Assembly (NCBI GenBank): GCA_037447655.1
Contig: JBBHKE010000882.1
Span: 62,001 to 126,000 of the forward strand
Length of the DNA stretch: 64,000 bases
Reading direction: 5' to 3'
From: Zygnema cylindricum
Taxonomy: Eukaryota; Streptophyta; Zygnematophyceae; Zygnematales; Zygnemataceae
Shown: piece by piece, positions 1 through 12,600 of the stretch
How the letters are laid out: every line of letters begins with the position of its first letter
Position numbering within the stretch: position 1 is the stretch's first letter
Made by a program: the position numbers and the translations under genes
The notes under the pieces: generated by a model
Database searches by the model: none
The model's input: only the letters and a program-made list of their open reading frames with translations
What the model was told of the DNA's origin: nothing

Positions 1-1
1 G

Positions 2-771
2 TCATCTGTAAGTGAGAAGGGTGAGAGAGATGATGTTGTTGAAGTAGAAGTTGTTGTTAGAAAAAGTAATCGAGCGAATAAAAGAAAGGCTCCTCTGAGA
101 TTAACTCTTCATATGAATGCTAAGGATAAGTTGGTTGATTGTATTTCAGATGCTAAGTTAAATGAGTTTTTTTTATAGCAATTACTGAGTGAGATTTTGA
201 GTGGGGATCTAAAGTCTTTTCACAAGTTGTAGCATCAAGTGAGGATTATTTGATATTTGGCTTGAATCTTAAGTTACGGTTTGGATTATAAAGAGGATTC
301 AGAATTAGATTGTTTTGGTTATTGCGATTCCGATTGGGGTGGAAACTTCGACACTGGAAAGTCAACATCCGGTTACACTTTCATATTATGTGGAGGTGCG
401 ATTTCATGGAGTTCGAGACTTCAACCTACGGTGGCCTTGAGTTCGACGGAGGCCGAATACATGGCGGCTTGCCATGCTGCAAAAACTTCAATTTGGTTAA
501 GAGAAATGTTGAGTGAGTTGGGAATTGTGATTAAATATATGAAATTGTTTTCAGATAGCATGTCTAGTATTGCATTGGCTAAGAATCCAATGTTTCATAA
601 GAGGTCTAAGCACATTAGGATTCAATGGCATTTTGTTAGAGACTTAGTAAATACTGGTGAGATTGAGTTCATATTAGTTCCTACGGGTAAAGAAGCAACT
701 GACATGTTAACAAAAGCTGCTATGTATGATGTCTTTGTGAGAGGAAGGCCAAAGTTAGGATTATTTTGAGT
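2..771 (+). pseudogene. Ty1/copia pol remnant (integrase-RT linker plus RNase H)
   Basis: Bases 2-178 encode a basic stretch (RKSNRANKRKAPLRL) like the integrase-RT linker of copia polyproteins, ending at a stop. After a gap and frame change, 281-769 encodes a near-complete copia RNase H: YCDSDWGG (first catalytic Asp), STSGYTF, ALSSTEAEY (catalytic Glu), LFSDSMSSI, and the terminal HIRIQWHFVRD and DMLTKA motifs. The reverse transcriptase that should lie between the two parts is absent, so this is an internally deleted, non-functional copy whose 5' part lies outside the window. The family identification is firm; the exact borders are approximate. Confidence 0.85.
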
Positions 772-800
772 TTGGTTAATTCTTAGTATAGATTCAACAT

Positions 801-1505
801 TGAGAAGGGGGCTGTTAGGATTTACAATAGTAGAATCTACTTTTTCGTAATATTGGTTCGTAGTTAGTGTGGATTTAGATTTGGTCGCGCGTCAGTTTAC
901 GTATTTTGTTTTGTTTCATTTAGTTTGATTTTATAACTCCGTGCGTCACTTCGCGGATTTGGTTTCGTTTCATTTAGCTTCATTTTGTATTTCGAGCGTG
1001 TACGTTTCACGTGTACACGATTAGATTAGATTTGATTTGTTTAGTTTCGTTTGAGTTCTAGTAACGTACTTCGGAAGTTTCGTTTGGTGCAACGTACGTC
1101 TAGTATTTTCGTTTCGTGTAAGTTAAGTTTGTCGTACAAAACTTTGTCAGTTTTGTTTCTAGTAGTTTCATTTTGCGTTGTACCATATTTGCGTCTAAGT
1201 ACATTGTGACGCTTCTAGAAATAGTGTTCTAGATTATTTTCGTGGCTAAGTTAAAAAGCCATCGTGTGAGCTAGATTGAATTAATTAAGAGTGAATTAGA
1301 AAGAAAGAATTAAGAGAAGTGTAATGTTTGAAGATTTAGTTAAGATGAGTTTATTTTATTGAGTATTCAATTTGCCTCTATCTTGGATTATGAGTTTTCA
1401 ATGTGTTATATTGTTTGATTTAATTTCAATTTCAATTTCGCTTCAGCATTGAGACATTTAAGTATTTGTGAGGGCATTCCGATTGACTCTTATTCCTATC
1501 AGATA
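801..1505 (+). repeat. Polypurine tract and 3' LTR of the copia element
   Basis: A purine run (tgagaagggg, 801-810) follows the RNase H stop at the place expected for a polypurine tract. The LTR seems to begin at 813 with TGTTAGGA, matching the usual copia TG start. It runs through AT-rich sequence containing short repeats such as ttcgtttcat and atttcaattt. The 3' border near 1500 is a guess, because no target duplication could be confirmed. Confidence 0.55.
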
Positions 1506-1512
1506 CATTTCA

Positions 1513-2620
1513 CCGGGCACGGAACACCTTATCTACTGTCTTTTCAAGTACCTCTATGGCTTTAAACAAACTCGACGGATGTCGAACCAACATCTCGAAG
1601 CCATGTTTTTTAGTGAGGGCTTCTTCAAACTTCCCTGACTTTGGAATTTTCATTGAAGGTATAAACAAAACCATGGTAATAATCATCATATATGTTGATG
1701 ATTTTCTTTTATCTTGTCTATCTATTTCCCAAATCCTCGAATGGACGACTATGTTTCATTCCCATTTTGCTATGAAAGACTAAGAGGGACCTAAAATATT
1801 GTCTTGGCATATTTGTTAATCGCGATCGGCCAATTAAAACTCACTACCTCTCCGAAAAAAAATACATTTCAAAGGTCTAAGACAAATTTTCCATGTTAAA
1901 TTGCACCCTTGTCTCTACCCCAAAAAATGTCATTCTCAAATTCATTATTTCAGGCGGGCCGGTCCACAGAGAAATTTATGAATTATTTAGATCCGTGGTC
2001 AACATCTTTATGTATGTCATGACTACCACTCATATTGCCATTGTCGTTGCAATCGACCAAAAGAGTCAATTTGTCTCCAAGCTTGTCCTTGACCACCTCC
2101 TTGTCGCGAAATGTCTTCCGCTATCTTTTTCATTAAAGCCTCCTCTCCTAAACTTCTAAATTTTTGCAAGCAAACATGACGCGTTGACTTGGGCACTCGC
2201 CATTCCACTTTCGTTGTTTGTTTCTCTCTCGATGTTGCTTTTGTTTCTTTGGCACGCAAGAAACAACCAAGGTTGCCCTATTTTCCACAAAAGCCGAGTA
2301 CATAGCAGCAACCCATGCTGCCAAGGAAGCCATCTGGCTACGATCACTTCTCTCTAACATTCAATTCCTCCAACTTCTCGCATGCCAAGTTTTTTTCTCT
2401 CAGAATGATCTCGCCCTCATGAGCAACCCAATCCATCATGGGCGCACCAAACACATTGACATCCAATTCCACTTCACTCAGGAAGCCATTATGGCGCTAC
2501 CACCAAACTTCCTTTCAAATGTCGAACTTGCTTTCCAAAGCTCTCCATCGGCCCCAATTCTAACTCGATCATACGTCAACCGGTTTTCGCTTCTAACGAT
2601 GTTTGAAGTAAGACTTTGAT
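1513..2620 (+). pseudogene. Degenerate Ty1/copia reverse transcriptase and RNase H
   Basis: Translation of 1513-1783 gives a decayed copia RT. A degenerate YLYGFKQ (family YGLKQ) is followed by the catalytic motif IIYVDDFLLS, then a stop. 2218-2619 gives an RNase H end (FSTKAEYIAATHAAKEAIWL, then HHGRTKHIDIQFHF). Several stops and frame changes separate the parts. This is a second copia lineage, distinct in codon use and residues from the copy at 281-769. Confidence 0.8.
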
Positions 2621-3020
2621 CGAAGCTTTTGGGCTCAATTTTGTGTAGAATATTAGTAAATATCAAAATCTAGAATTGTTTAGTTTGATGAGTTTATCTA
2701 AGATTTGAGTTTCTTAGCTTATTTTTCTTATTTTTGTTAGATCTTTTCCTTATCGTACATTAGGATCCAAAGTACAATTGTACTTCGATCATTATCTATC
2801 TATGAATCTTGGCCGTAGCTTTTGAGTGAAAGGTCAAATGACCCTTAAGGTCAAGAAAGCTTTTTTTGGTCACGGAAGGTCACACAGGATATTTTATTTT
2901 TCTATTTAAACCCTGTCTCTTCCTAAAATAATCAAATTCAATCAACTGAATTTTTTGTCTTTCCATTTCCACTCTAGTTTATGTCATCATGTCTTCTAAT
3001 CTAATTGACCCAAGATAATA

Positions 3021-3140
3021 GAGCAAAAGTCGTAGGTTGGCTAAAACTATCTTAAGATAACTAGAATCTAGATGTACTAACATAAAAAGAATTCTAGATT
3101 CCGATACTTACGACAATTCAACTTAAAATTAAAGACCGGT
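3021..3140. repeat. Direct repeat, candidate LTR remnant (copy 1)
   Basis: This stretch (agagcaaaag, cgtagg, ctaaaactatct, ctagaatctagat, actaacat, aattcta) is matched in the same order and orientation at 6025-6150. The pair flanks the antisense copia debris, so it may represent LTR pieces of that element. Only visual similarity supports this. Confidence 0.45.
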
Positions 3141-3571
3141 TGAGGTGCGATGAAGCTCAAATTGAGGTAGGTGGAGAGCTTTGGTGAGGAAGTTGGCCAC
3201 CTTGAGGGAAGTTTGGCAATAACAGAAAGTGAGAGTGTTTACAACACTGGCTTCCCTGTAAAGTGCAATTGAACGTCAGTACATTTGTTGCATTGATGAT
3301 GTACTTTGTTGCTCAAGAGGTAAAAGCACTCTGTGACTTCCCAATAACCTATTATGAAAAAGACGAGAGAAAAATATTGGAAAAACGATTGAGTGAGCGA
3401 AGCGAAATGACTTCCTTAAGAACATGGGTGGCTACCATATGTACAGCCCCCATGAAGGATAAGGCAACCGCAGGTTACTTTTTGGATGCGAAAGAGACAG
3501 GAGCACGGTTGAGAGAGAAACACCTCTGAGAGAGAAACATACACCAAACAAGGAATGTCCAAGTCACTCTT

Positions 3572-5530
3572 TCATTCAGAAAAACTAACAAGTTTGGGAG
3601 AGGATGAACTGGAGAAGGTGCGAAGAAGGAACTTGGTGCCTTTGAGATAGCAAAAGATCCCTTCCGCGGCAAAGAGGTGCTCAGGCGTCAGATCGGACAC
3701 AAATTGGTTGATAGAAACCAGAATGTCAAGGCAAGTTTTTGCCATAACATACATGTATCTCTCCATTGGCACAAGAGTTGCTAGTAAGTTTGCCTTCACA
3801 TCCGATGGGGTGCATTGAGAAATAAAAACCTATATAAGACCTCTAAAATGTATTATTTTTGAAAAATATTAAGGGTTTTTGCAAACCGATCATAGATAAC
3901 AAGCATGCCAAGGCATTATTTTGGTTTCCTTAAGTCTATCATGGAAAAATAGTTGTTTAACATAATTTTGACGTGGAGAATGTTGGGAAGAGAGGGACTG
4001 CCTACGACAAGGTCGTCGACATAAACGAGCATGATCACCAAGTGTCGGGTTTACTTTGGATAAAGAGGCCAAAATCTGTTGCAAGCCTCCTCTCAGGAAA
4101 ACGATTTCCAAGTGCTGGTGCGAAATGCGTGAAGCCTATTTAAGTCCGTAGAGGCATTTGAGAAAGGGGCAAACTAGATGCTCGCGCTTGGTACAATGTA
4201 ATTTTTTTGGCTATCGGATAAACATTTCCGACTCGAGAACGCCATTGTTTACACTCTAAACATCCATTCGATCCAAGTGCCAATCTTAGGAAGCCCCAAA
4301 AGAGAGGAGAATTTGGATGGATGGAAATTTGACCCACAGGCGTGTAAGTTTTTTTGCAGTATAATTTTTTCTTTAAGAGAAAACCTTTGGCGACAAACAA
4401 GGGCTTGAAGCGATCGAGGGATTTTCGACGTTGGTTTTGACTTAAAAAACCTATTTATAACCTATGACTTTGCAACCTCAAGCAAGAAAGGTGTGTTCCT
4501 AAGTACCATTGGGTCGAAAGGATTCAAATTCAACACCATTGGATGCTTTCCAAGCTGCAACATTAAAATGACCATGGTGGCCAAAAAGGACAAAGGTACA
4601 TCTAATGTGGCAATGTTAGGGACGCAAAGTTGGCGTAAACGTCACGAGATTGGATGCGAACACTCTTCTGGATGGCAAATAGCTGGATAGGTAGAGCCGC
4701 CATCGGAGGAGCAAACAAAATGATATAGGGAGGGTCATCGAAGCGAATACGCGAAGAGATTATGGATTGGATGGGAGGGAGGTGGTAGAGGCGGTTTTTG
4801 TGAGACCAAAAGGGGGAGAGAAAAGAGGAGAGAGGCGATCGAGGCAAGAGTTATAGAGGGAACAGGAAAGGCAACGACAGAGAGTGGCATATGGAGTTGT
4901 GGGGTTAAAAGGGGGATAGAAAAGGAGGATGTGGACTGAGTGAGTTGGTTATTAAAAGGGAGTTGTCATAAGTGACGTCGCGGCTAAAAAGGCCTTGGAC
5001 ATTCCTTAGTCAACCAGATTCAAAACTTCTTCGATTATGTGGAGTATCCGCCCAAAAGGCTGATTTTGGAACGACTAGTCTATTTGCCGATGGGTGTCAA
5101 ATCTTTCGTCTATGCAACGCAGCCAAATATTTGAATGGGCAATGTGAGGTTTGATGCCCGTTTGAGCCTCATGAGGAGTGATGTTCAAATTAGTAGTAGT
5201 TAAACATAGATAACGAATATAGTTTGGCATTGTGGATTCTCCCCAAAAGGTAGTTGGGAGCCTCAAAAACTGTAGTATAGAATGAGCCATGTTAACAACG
5301 ATACGATTGTACCTTACATGACACCGTTCTGTTGTGGAGTGTGAGCCGTGGTAGTTTTGTAAACGATTTCGTTAAAAGAGAGAAATGAGGCGTATTCATT
5401 AGAAGAGAATTTTCTTCCATAGTCCGCTCCGCCTATCCAACCCTCTACCATCCGAAAGAGTGCTCGCATCCAAGCTCGGGAAGCTCGCGCCACCCAATGC
5501 GTCGCCAACACTGCCACATCAAATGTTTCC
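3572..5530 (-). pseudogene. Antisense Ty1/copia pol remnant
   Basis: On the minus strand the order is integrase, then RT, as in copia pol. Near 5330 lies TAHTPQQNGV (integrase hallmark). At 5075-5290 lie LPTTFWGES and TPHEAQTGIKP (integrase C-terminal core). Near 3600-3800 lies ERYMYVMAKTCLDI followed by YLKGTKFLL (the RT/RNase H connection, YLKGT motif). Frames are broken throughout and catalytic RT residues were not found, so this is a decayed copy running toward lower coordinates. Confidence 0.75.
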
Positions 5531-5589
5531 GTTGTAATTTTTTGCCACCATGCAGTCTTAATGCCGCATCCTAGAAAGCTGCTCTGATG

Positions 5590-5990
5590 TTGAATATGAA
5601 TCCTAAAGAAATGGTACTTGGGAACTCACCTCTCCCCTCGTGGCCGCAAAGTCATAGGCCCCAAATGGGTTTTCCGAGTCAAAACCAAAGCCGATTGTTC
5701 CCACGTTCGCTTCAATGGCCTCGATTGTCGCTAAAGGCTTTCTCCAAAAAGTAGGCTTTAATAAACACAAAAACTAACACACATGTGGCCAAATTTGCGT
5801 ATATCGCAATCCTCTTCTCCTTTGCGACCTCTCAAATCTGGCATGTGCTTCAAATGGATGTTTAGACCACATTCCTCTATTGCGCTCTCAAGGAGGAAAT
5901 CTCCGTCAGCATATGGAAGGCTACATTTCATCATGCACGAAGCATCTCATCAACCGCCTCCTCAATTCCCTCTCCTAACTTGAACAAGCT
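5590..5990 (+). pseudogene. Ty1/copia RT N-terminal fragment
   Basis: Translation gives IGPKWVFRVKTKADCS, matching the copia RT opening (KWVF..K), then after frame changes a fragment resembling the segment that precedes the first catalytic Asp (LQMDV-like, and ALSRRKSPSAYGR). It lies on the opposite strand to the neighbouring antisense fragment, so the region is a mosaic of at least two elements. Confidence 0.65.
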
Positions 5991-6024
5991 ACTAATCAAA
6001 TCTTACCTTTAACCCTAAACACTA

Positions 6025-6150
6025 GAGCAAAATCCGTAGGATGGCTTAAACTATCTAGATGCTAGAATCTAGATACTAACATGAACGAAATTCTAAGTTC
6101 CGATATTTACTAGAATTTTACAAAGACAGAATTCTAACTTGAAGAGTCTA
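6025..6150. repeat. Direct repeat, candidate LTR remnant (copy 2)
   Basis: Same-orientation partner of 3021-3140, beginning agagcaaaatccgtagg. From here to 6600 I see no gene, only AT-rich sequence. Confidence 0.4.
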
Positions 6151-6605
6151 ACAAAGATAAAATTCCAACACTTTGAAGTCGGTTCAACAATTATTATTTT
6201 GCAATATGTAATTATAGAGGTCTAAAAAGGAAAAAACCAAAAAAAAAAGTGAGTGGTCTAAGAAACCCCGAGTACATAATTTATAAGAACTACCAAGTTA
6301 CCATTCCTCGACTATTGCTCTTGAAACCTAAAGCCTATCTTTCTAAACTTTTGTGCATTGTTAGACTTCTTTTGGCTCTAACAACATCTATTTGCAATAC
6401 TTCTTATTACAATATTATAGCAAATAGATACACTTCCGAAAATTAATTAACTTTAAAAGGTTTTTGACGTGCATTTTTTTATAAGACTTACAACAAGGTA
6501 TTTGCATGTACATTAAAATTCTAACATAAATTAATTCCTCGTAAAGCCCTCGTTATAATATATAATCTTTATTAAATAACCTACAATTATCAGCGAATTT
6601 GACGT

Positions 6606-6680
6606 TGTCACAATGAAGGAAATGATGTGAATGTCACAATGAAGGAAATGATGTGAATATCACAATAAAGGAACATCACT
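6606..6680. repeat. About 26-bp tandem repeat overlapping the K+ channel stop codon
   Basis: Three copies of a unit close to cacaatgaaggaaatgatgtgaa lie end to end. The copy at the right edge overlaps the last codons and stop of the channel gene, so the coding end itself is one unit of the repeat. Confidence 0.75.
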
Positions 6681-9600
6681 TTTAAGTTGACCACTTTTGG
6701 CATTATGTTGTTTGAGAATCTCCTGAGCGTCAAGATTGTTGCATCGTATAGCTTCATCCAAAGGAGTGGTTTTCCAACGATCCATTGAATTCACATCCGC
6801 GCCACACTTTATAAGAGCCTGGAAAGTGGAAACCAATGGATTGAAAGAAAGGTGAGAAAACAAAAAAAAACACTTTTGCAATTGCTAGCGTCTCTTATTC
6901 TCACTTTCCCAACATATATTCCCTTTTTCTAGCCTCATTCTGACATTGTCCACTCATCCATATACGATCACTTTCTTTTTCCACCAGAAACCTTTCCTAA
7001 CCTCCCTTTCCTTTCCCTTTCCCTTCCCGTTTTCTTTTCCCTTTCGTTTTCCTTTCACTTTCTTCCCTTTCCCCCATCCTCCACATCTATAAAATCACCT
7101 CCTACCTTCTCCTCTTTTTAGTACCTTTGCTTTTCTCACTAAGTTTCGTACCCTCCGTTTCCGTTTCCTCTCTTTCCCCGTACAATTCCTTTCCTTTCCC
7201 CCATTCTCTCCTCCCCTCACTCTCTCCTCCCCTCACTCTCTCCTCCTCCTTTCGCCACTCACCCGTACAATTCCCACGTGGCCCTCTGCCGCGGCGATAT
7301 GGAGGGCCGTGCGACCGTCGTAATCCGCCGCGTTCGGATTGGCCCCGTAGTGGATGAGATGCTCCAGCTCTGACACGTGGCCTTGGTAGGCCAGACGACA
7401 CATGTGGGTGCCCTCATTCCTCAGTTTCAGTTCTCCTCCTCGACTGCAACGGTATCAGTAAGAATTTTCAGTTGGAATTGGCAATTGATTATTTTGAAGA
7501 TTGTTACTCAAAATGGTATGTTTCTAAGACAACTTGGTACAGTTTTCAGTAAAAAAGGTGCAATTTTGGGACAAATGGGTCAAAGGTGATGAGATGAGAG
7601 TGGTAACAGAATGAGTTTGAAGAAGTTGAGAGGCATTTAATCGTCAATGATGTAGGAAACAGGACTAACAAGTTCACATGATCCACAATCCTAAAGCACA
7701 ACGAGTTTAGATTACCATTTCATAATACAAAATACTTAGGTCCAAAAAAAAAAAAAAAAGTGCAATGAAGGAAGATATTGCTGACCTGTTCCGCTGTTCG
7801 CCCTTTTTGTGTTTCGTAAACATGAATCTTGATAATGTAAAAAAAGGTCAGAAAAAACAAAAATACGACAGAGAACTTACCTTCGGAGAATCTCGGCAGT
7901 TGACCAATGAGAAGCAGAAACTGCCTCTTGGAGAGGAGTTCTCCAGAAGCTGTCTGTACACATGTCACACGCAAGATCGGTTAGATCATTAGTCACATGC
8001 TGTTTTTCTATCAAAACACCTTTGTATTTTTCTGCAGTTTTAATGTTCCTTGCAGAGAATCCATTAAGAAGTTCACTTAATCCATCAAAATACCTTTCTA
8101 TTTTTCTGCATTTTAGCATTTCTTTGCAGAGAATTCATAAAGAACACTCAAACCTTACCTCTTGGGTTGATAGGAGCCCCTTTGTTAAGCAAAAAATCGA
8201 CCACATTATCCTGTCCGTACGCAGCTGCCAAATGCTGCAAATTCCCAGTTCAAAAAATGCAAGAGTGTGTTAGAGTTTGTTACCGATTGTTTTCAGAGAC
8301 ATGAAGTCCATTGGAACCATAAATTTCATGTGAGATAAGGATCGAAAAACAATACAAAGATTCCCTTTATTATATGCATATCTAACTGTTCAATCTATAT
8401 AAATCGAGTAACCACATGTAATGTTTCCATACTTTTCCGCACATTACAACTATGATTGGAAGACCATACAGAAGATCCGGTCCCCGTTTCTTTGAGGCCT
8501 ACACATGCACTAGAGTGGACCCACAGGAGTTACAACTAAACATTTGTGGACAAGCAGCGTCCAAGTAGACCCTTTCAATCAGCACGATGAAACTCTGCGA
8601 ACAAAAATCCTCTTATTTGAGTGTATTCCCGCTCGACCAATGAGATGTCGACATTCGATTTATTGAGCCGTAAACAATTGAATAATGGCTTGTAGGTTTT
8701 AGGTTTCACATGCGGTTTGCAAGATGTTTGGTTGTCGTCAATGTTTGTTCCCTAGTAGGGATGTATTTCAACCCGCAATGGTATGATAAATCAGTGCGTC
8801 GAGGTGATTTTGTAGTTTATATGCCATTATATGATAGTTTGGCACTATTCGATACCAAACGTTTCGGTATTGGATACTGAGTTTCATCAGTGTCAAAAAT
8901 CGGTATCAAATGTCAAATCTATTTAGTATCGGAGAACAAAAGTCGTCGGCAATTAGACAATCAGCAATGTGAATATTGGTTATCAACACATTCTGTTTCA
9001 ACTTGGCACGTCGGGCAGGCGTTTTCCCGATGGCATCATCCGCAAACTCTTAATACATCGTAGATATAAAGAAAACCAACTGGAAAAATACATATCTGCG
9101 GACATTGGTGTTTTAGAAACGATACCCATCACTACCCGCCAGGCGTGGAATATATAACATACAAAAAAACAAACAACTAGTGCGCATTGAAATTTAACAA
9201 AATCTCACGATTACGTGAGCATTGTATCGAGCCTGAGAAAAAATCATATCATGTTATAATAATATCTCACGCAATATGAATTCAATACAGCGATATGCGA
9301 TATAAAAAATGTGGAATACTACAGACACAAGGCTTTTTAAATACAGGTATGATAAAAATGAGTACTGTGCCTGAACTTTGATGACATTTTCACCGCTTGC
9401 AGCAAATAGCCCGTCATCTAAACATAAATGACGTCACGATACCTGAACCGCCAGGAAAACTGGACAGTTCAGCTTTTGTGTAGAACTCGTTTTTATAAAT
9501 TTTCGGAGGGAAGGGTGTATCTAAATTTCTAGTAACGTAGATTGAAGACGTTTTCTCGATATTCGTTACGGAGAATTTGTTCACCCTCGTTACACAATTT

Positions 9601-12600
9601 TTCAAACGTTCGCATGCTAAGCGTGATTTTTGATTCAGTCCCATGGAAAATTGAGAAACTTGTAGAAACTTAAAGTCTATAAAACAACCTGCAGCGTCCA
9701 ATTTCCAATGAATGGATCAGATTTTATCAAGTTATCATGTTTAACTGGACGGGCTACTCGCTCCCGATGGTGTACACGTCATCGACATCCAGGTACAGTA
9801 CATTGTTGTACCATGGATTAACCATACCTTGTACTTGAAGTACGTTATCCTGTACTATTTCGACATTACATATCGTTTATCGCTCTATGGAACATATACC
9901 GCGAACAATATTGTATTGCAATATGAAATTTCACTAGATTTGATCTGACACATTTACCATATCATTTCAATACTATAAGAAATATCGATATTATGTACAG
10001 CAGTACATACCACATCCGGTATGGAAACAAGTAAAATATACCAGGAATATTAAAAGAATCGAAAAGCCAAAATTTGAACGGCGTATGTACGGACGAACGC
10101 AGATTGAAATATCTAGCAGCGCCACGCGGATTTACAATTTGTACATTCTTGTCATTTTGTTGTACAAACTGTTTTGAAAATCCTTTTCAAAATGAAAATT
10201 TGTACTTTATCGTTTGCCACTATTGCGTGGTTCACACTTGAAAAATGGGAAAACGGTATGATATGAAAACGGTACTTATTTTTGTCCACCGTGAACTGGC
10301 ACGTGACGCTAGCCTACGTCAACTAGCGTGTCGTGATACGAGCCACTTGCCCGTACGAAAAAGGAAACGCTTTGCGGGCATGATATGTAGGACGCCTTCC
10401 AAAACAAATTGTACTGCCACGCAAGCGTTTGTACAGACCGCAAATAAACCCGGAGTAACTTGTAACAAGCCCAAAAAAAAAACCACGGGCGCCCGAAAAA
10501 AAAAACTTAGTTTCAGTTCAGTTTTTAGTATAAAATAAGTATTAAGAACGTTATTGTAAAATTAGTATTGGAACAGTTATAAGTGTGTATAATTAGTATT
10601 GGTACAGTTTTTAGTCTGTTTTATTGGTATTAGTACAATTTGTCTCTATAATTTGAGTTACTAAAATTATTAGTAATGTATAATGAGTATTAGTATTATT
10701 ATTAATCTGTATAATCGGTATTAAGACAATTATAACTCTAAACAATTAGTGTTTGTGTAATTAGTATTAGAACAGTTATTAGTTTGTATAATTAGTCTTA
10801 ACAAATTTTAGTTTTTGTAATTAGCGTGAACACAGTTATTAGTCTATATAATTAGTATTAGCGCACTTCTAATACTGCATAATTAGTATAGCGACAATTT
10901 TTAGTTATGTATAATTAGTATTAGGACAATCGTTATAAAATAATTACTTCTACAATTATTCGTCCGCATAATTAGTATTAACTCGGTTTTTGTCTCTATA
11001 ATTAGTATAAATAGTATAAGTACAGTTATTAATATGTAGAATATATATTAGTACAGTAATGAGTTAGTGTAATCAGTATTTGTACAATTATTAGTCTGTA
11101 TAATTAGTATTAGCACAGTTACTATTACGTATAACCAGTACTGGTATGCTTATTTGTATAAATAATTAGTATAGGTACTGTTACTAGTCTTTATAATTGG
11201 TGCTAATACAGTTATTACTTTGTGTAATTAGTGTCAGTGCAGTTATTAGTAATGTAGAATTAGTGTTGGTACAATGGTTAGTAATATAAAATGAGCAGTT
11301 TCAAGTAATGTATACTTGGTATTAGTCCTACTATTCGTCTGTATCATTAGTACTTATTAGTCTGTATAATTAGTAATACTATAGTTATTAGTATGTACAA
11401 TTCGTACCAGTACAATTTTTAGTATGTATAATTATGTTAGCATGGTTATTAGTATATACAATTAATATATCAACACAGTTATTTGTCTCTATAATTAGTA
11501 TTAGCACATTATGAGTTCATGCAATTGGTATAAGTACATTTTGTATACTAAGTATTTTTGCAGTTATTAGTCTGTATAATTAGTGGTAGTACAATTATTA
11601 TTTAATTAGTATAAGTGCTCATAGCTAGGATACATTAAATGTCCTAATACTAATTAAACATTACTAATAATTATACTAACACTAACTATACAGACTAATA
11701 ACTCTACGAATCCTAACTACACCGACTAATAAGTGTACCATCACTGATTATACAAACTCATAACTGGACTCATATTAAGTATACAGACTAATAGTTGTAC
11801 TAATACTTATAACTATAATGATACTGACTATACTTACTAATACAAGTATTATTACTAATTATGCATTACTAATAACTATCCTAATACTAATTCTACATTA
11901 CTAATAAACGCACTAATCCTAATAATAATCCTAATTATGCAGAATACAAAGGATTTTAATACTTAATATATAAGTTAAGCACTTTATTACTACTAGATAT
12001 GCATGTTAAGCACTATATTAATACCAAATATAAAAACTAACAATTGTTTTAATAAATAATCATACAGACCGCTAATTGTACTTATACTACATATTCATAC
12101 TAATTATTCGTGTATTATCTGTATTAGTCTAGCTATTAGTACGTATAATCAGTATTAGTAAAGTTATTAGTATGTGAGTACACTTATGAGTTTGTATCAT
12201 TAGTTTTGGTACAATTATTATTTATAAAATTAGTATTAGTACAGTTATAATTTTGTATAATAAGTGTTAGTACAAGTTTTAGTATGTATATTTAGTGTTT
12301 TATAGTTAGTAATTTGTATAACCAGTATTGGTTCAATTATTAATCTGTATAATTACACCGTCGATTGTGTTTAGCGTGTTGAACACTCATTCGACGCCCC
12401 TAAGTTTTGAGGGTTTTACTTAAAATAGGTTAAATGATACAAATTTTTATTGTACGCTAATTTCGAGAAGAACAATTAGTGTACACCATTTTAATTTATG
12501 TATTTTTTTATTAGTGTGGAATACGGAAGGTGTCGGTGCGTATAAAAATGTACTTTTTCATTATACAAGTACGGATATTTTAATAAAATATTTGCTATCA

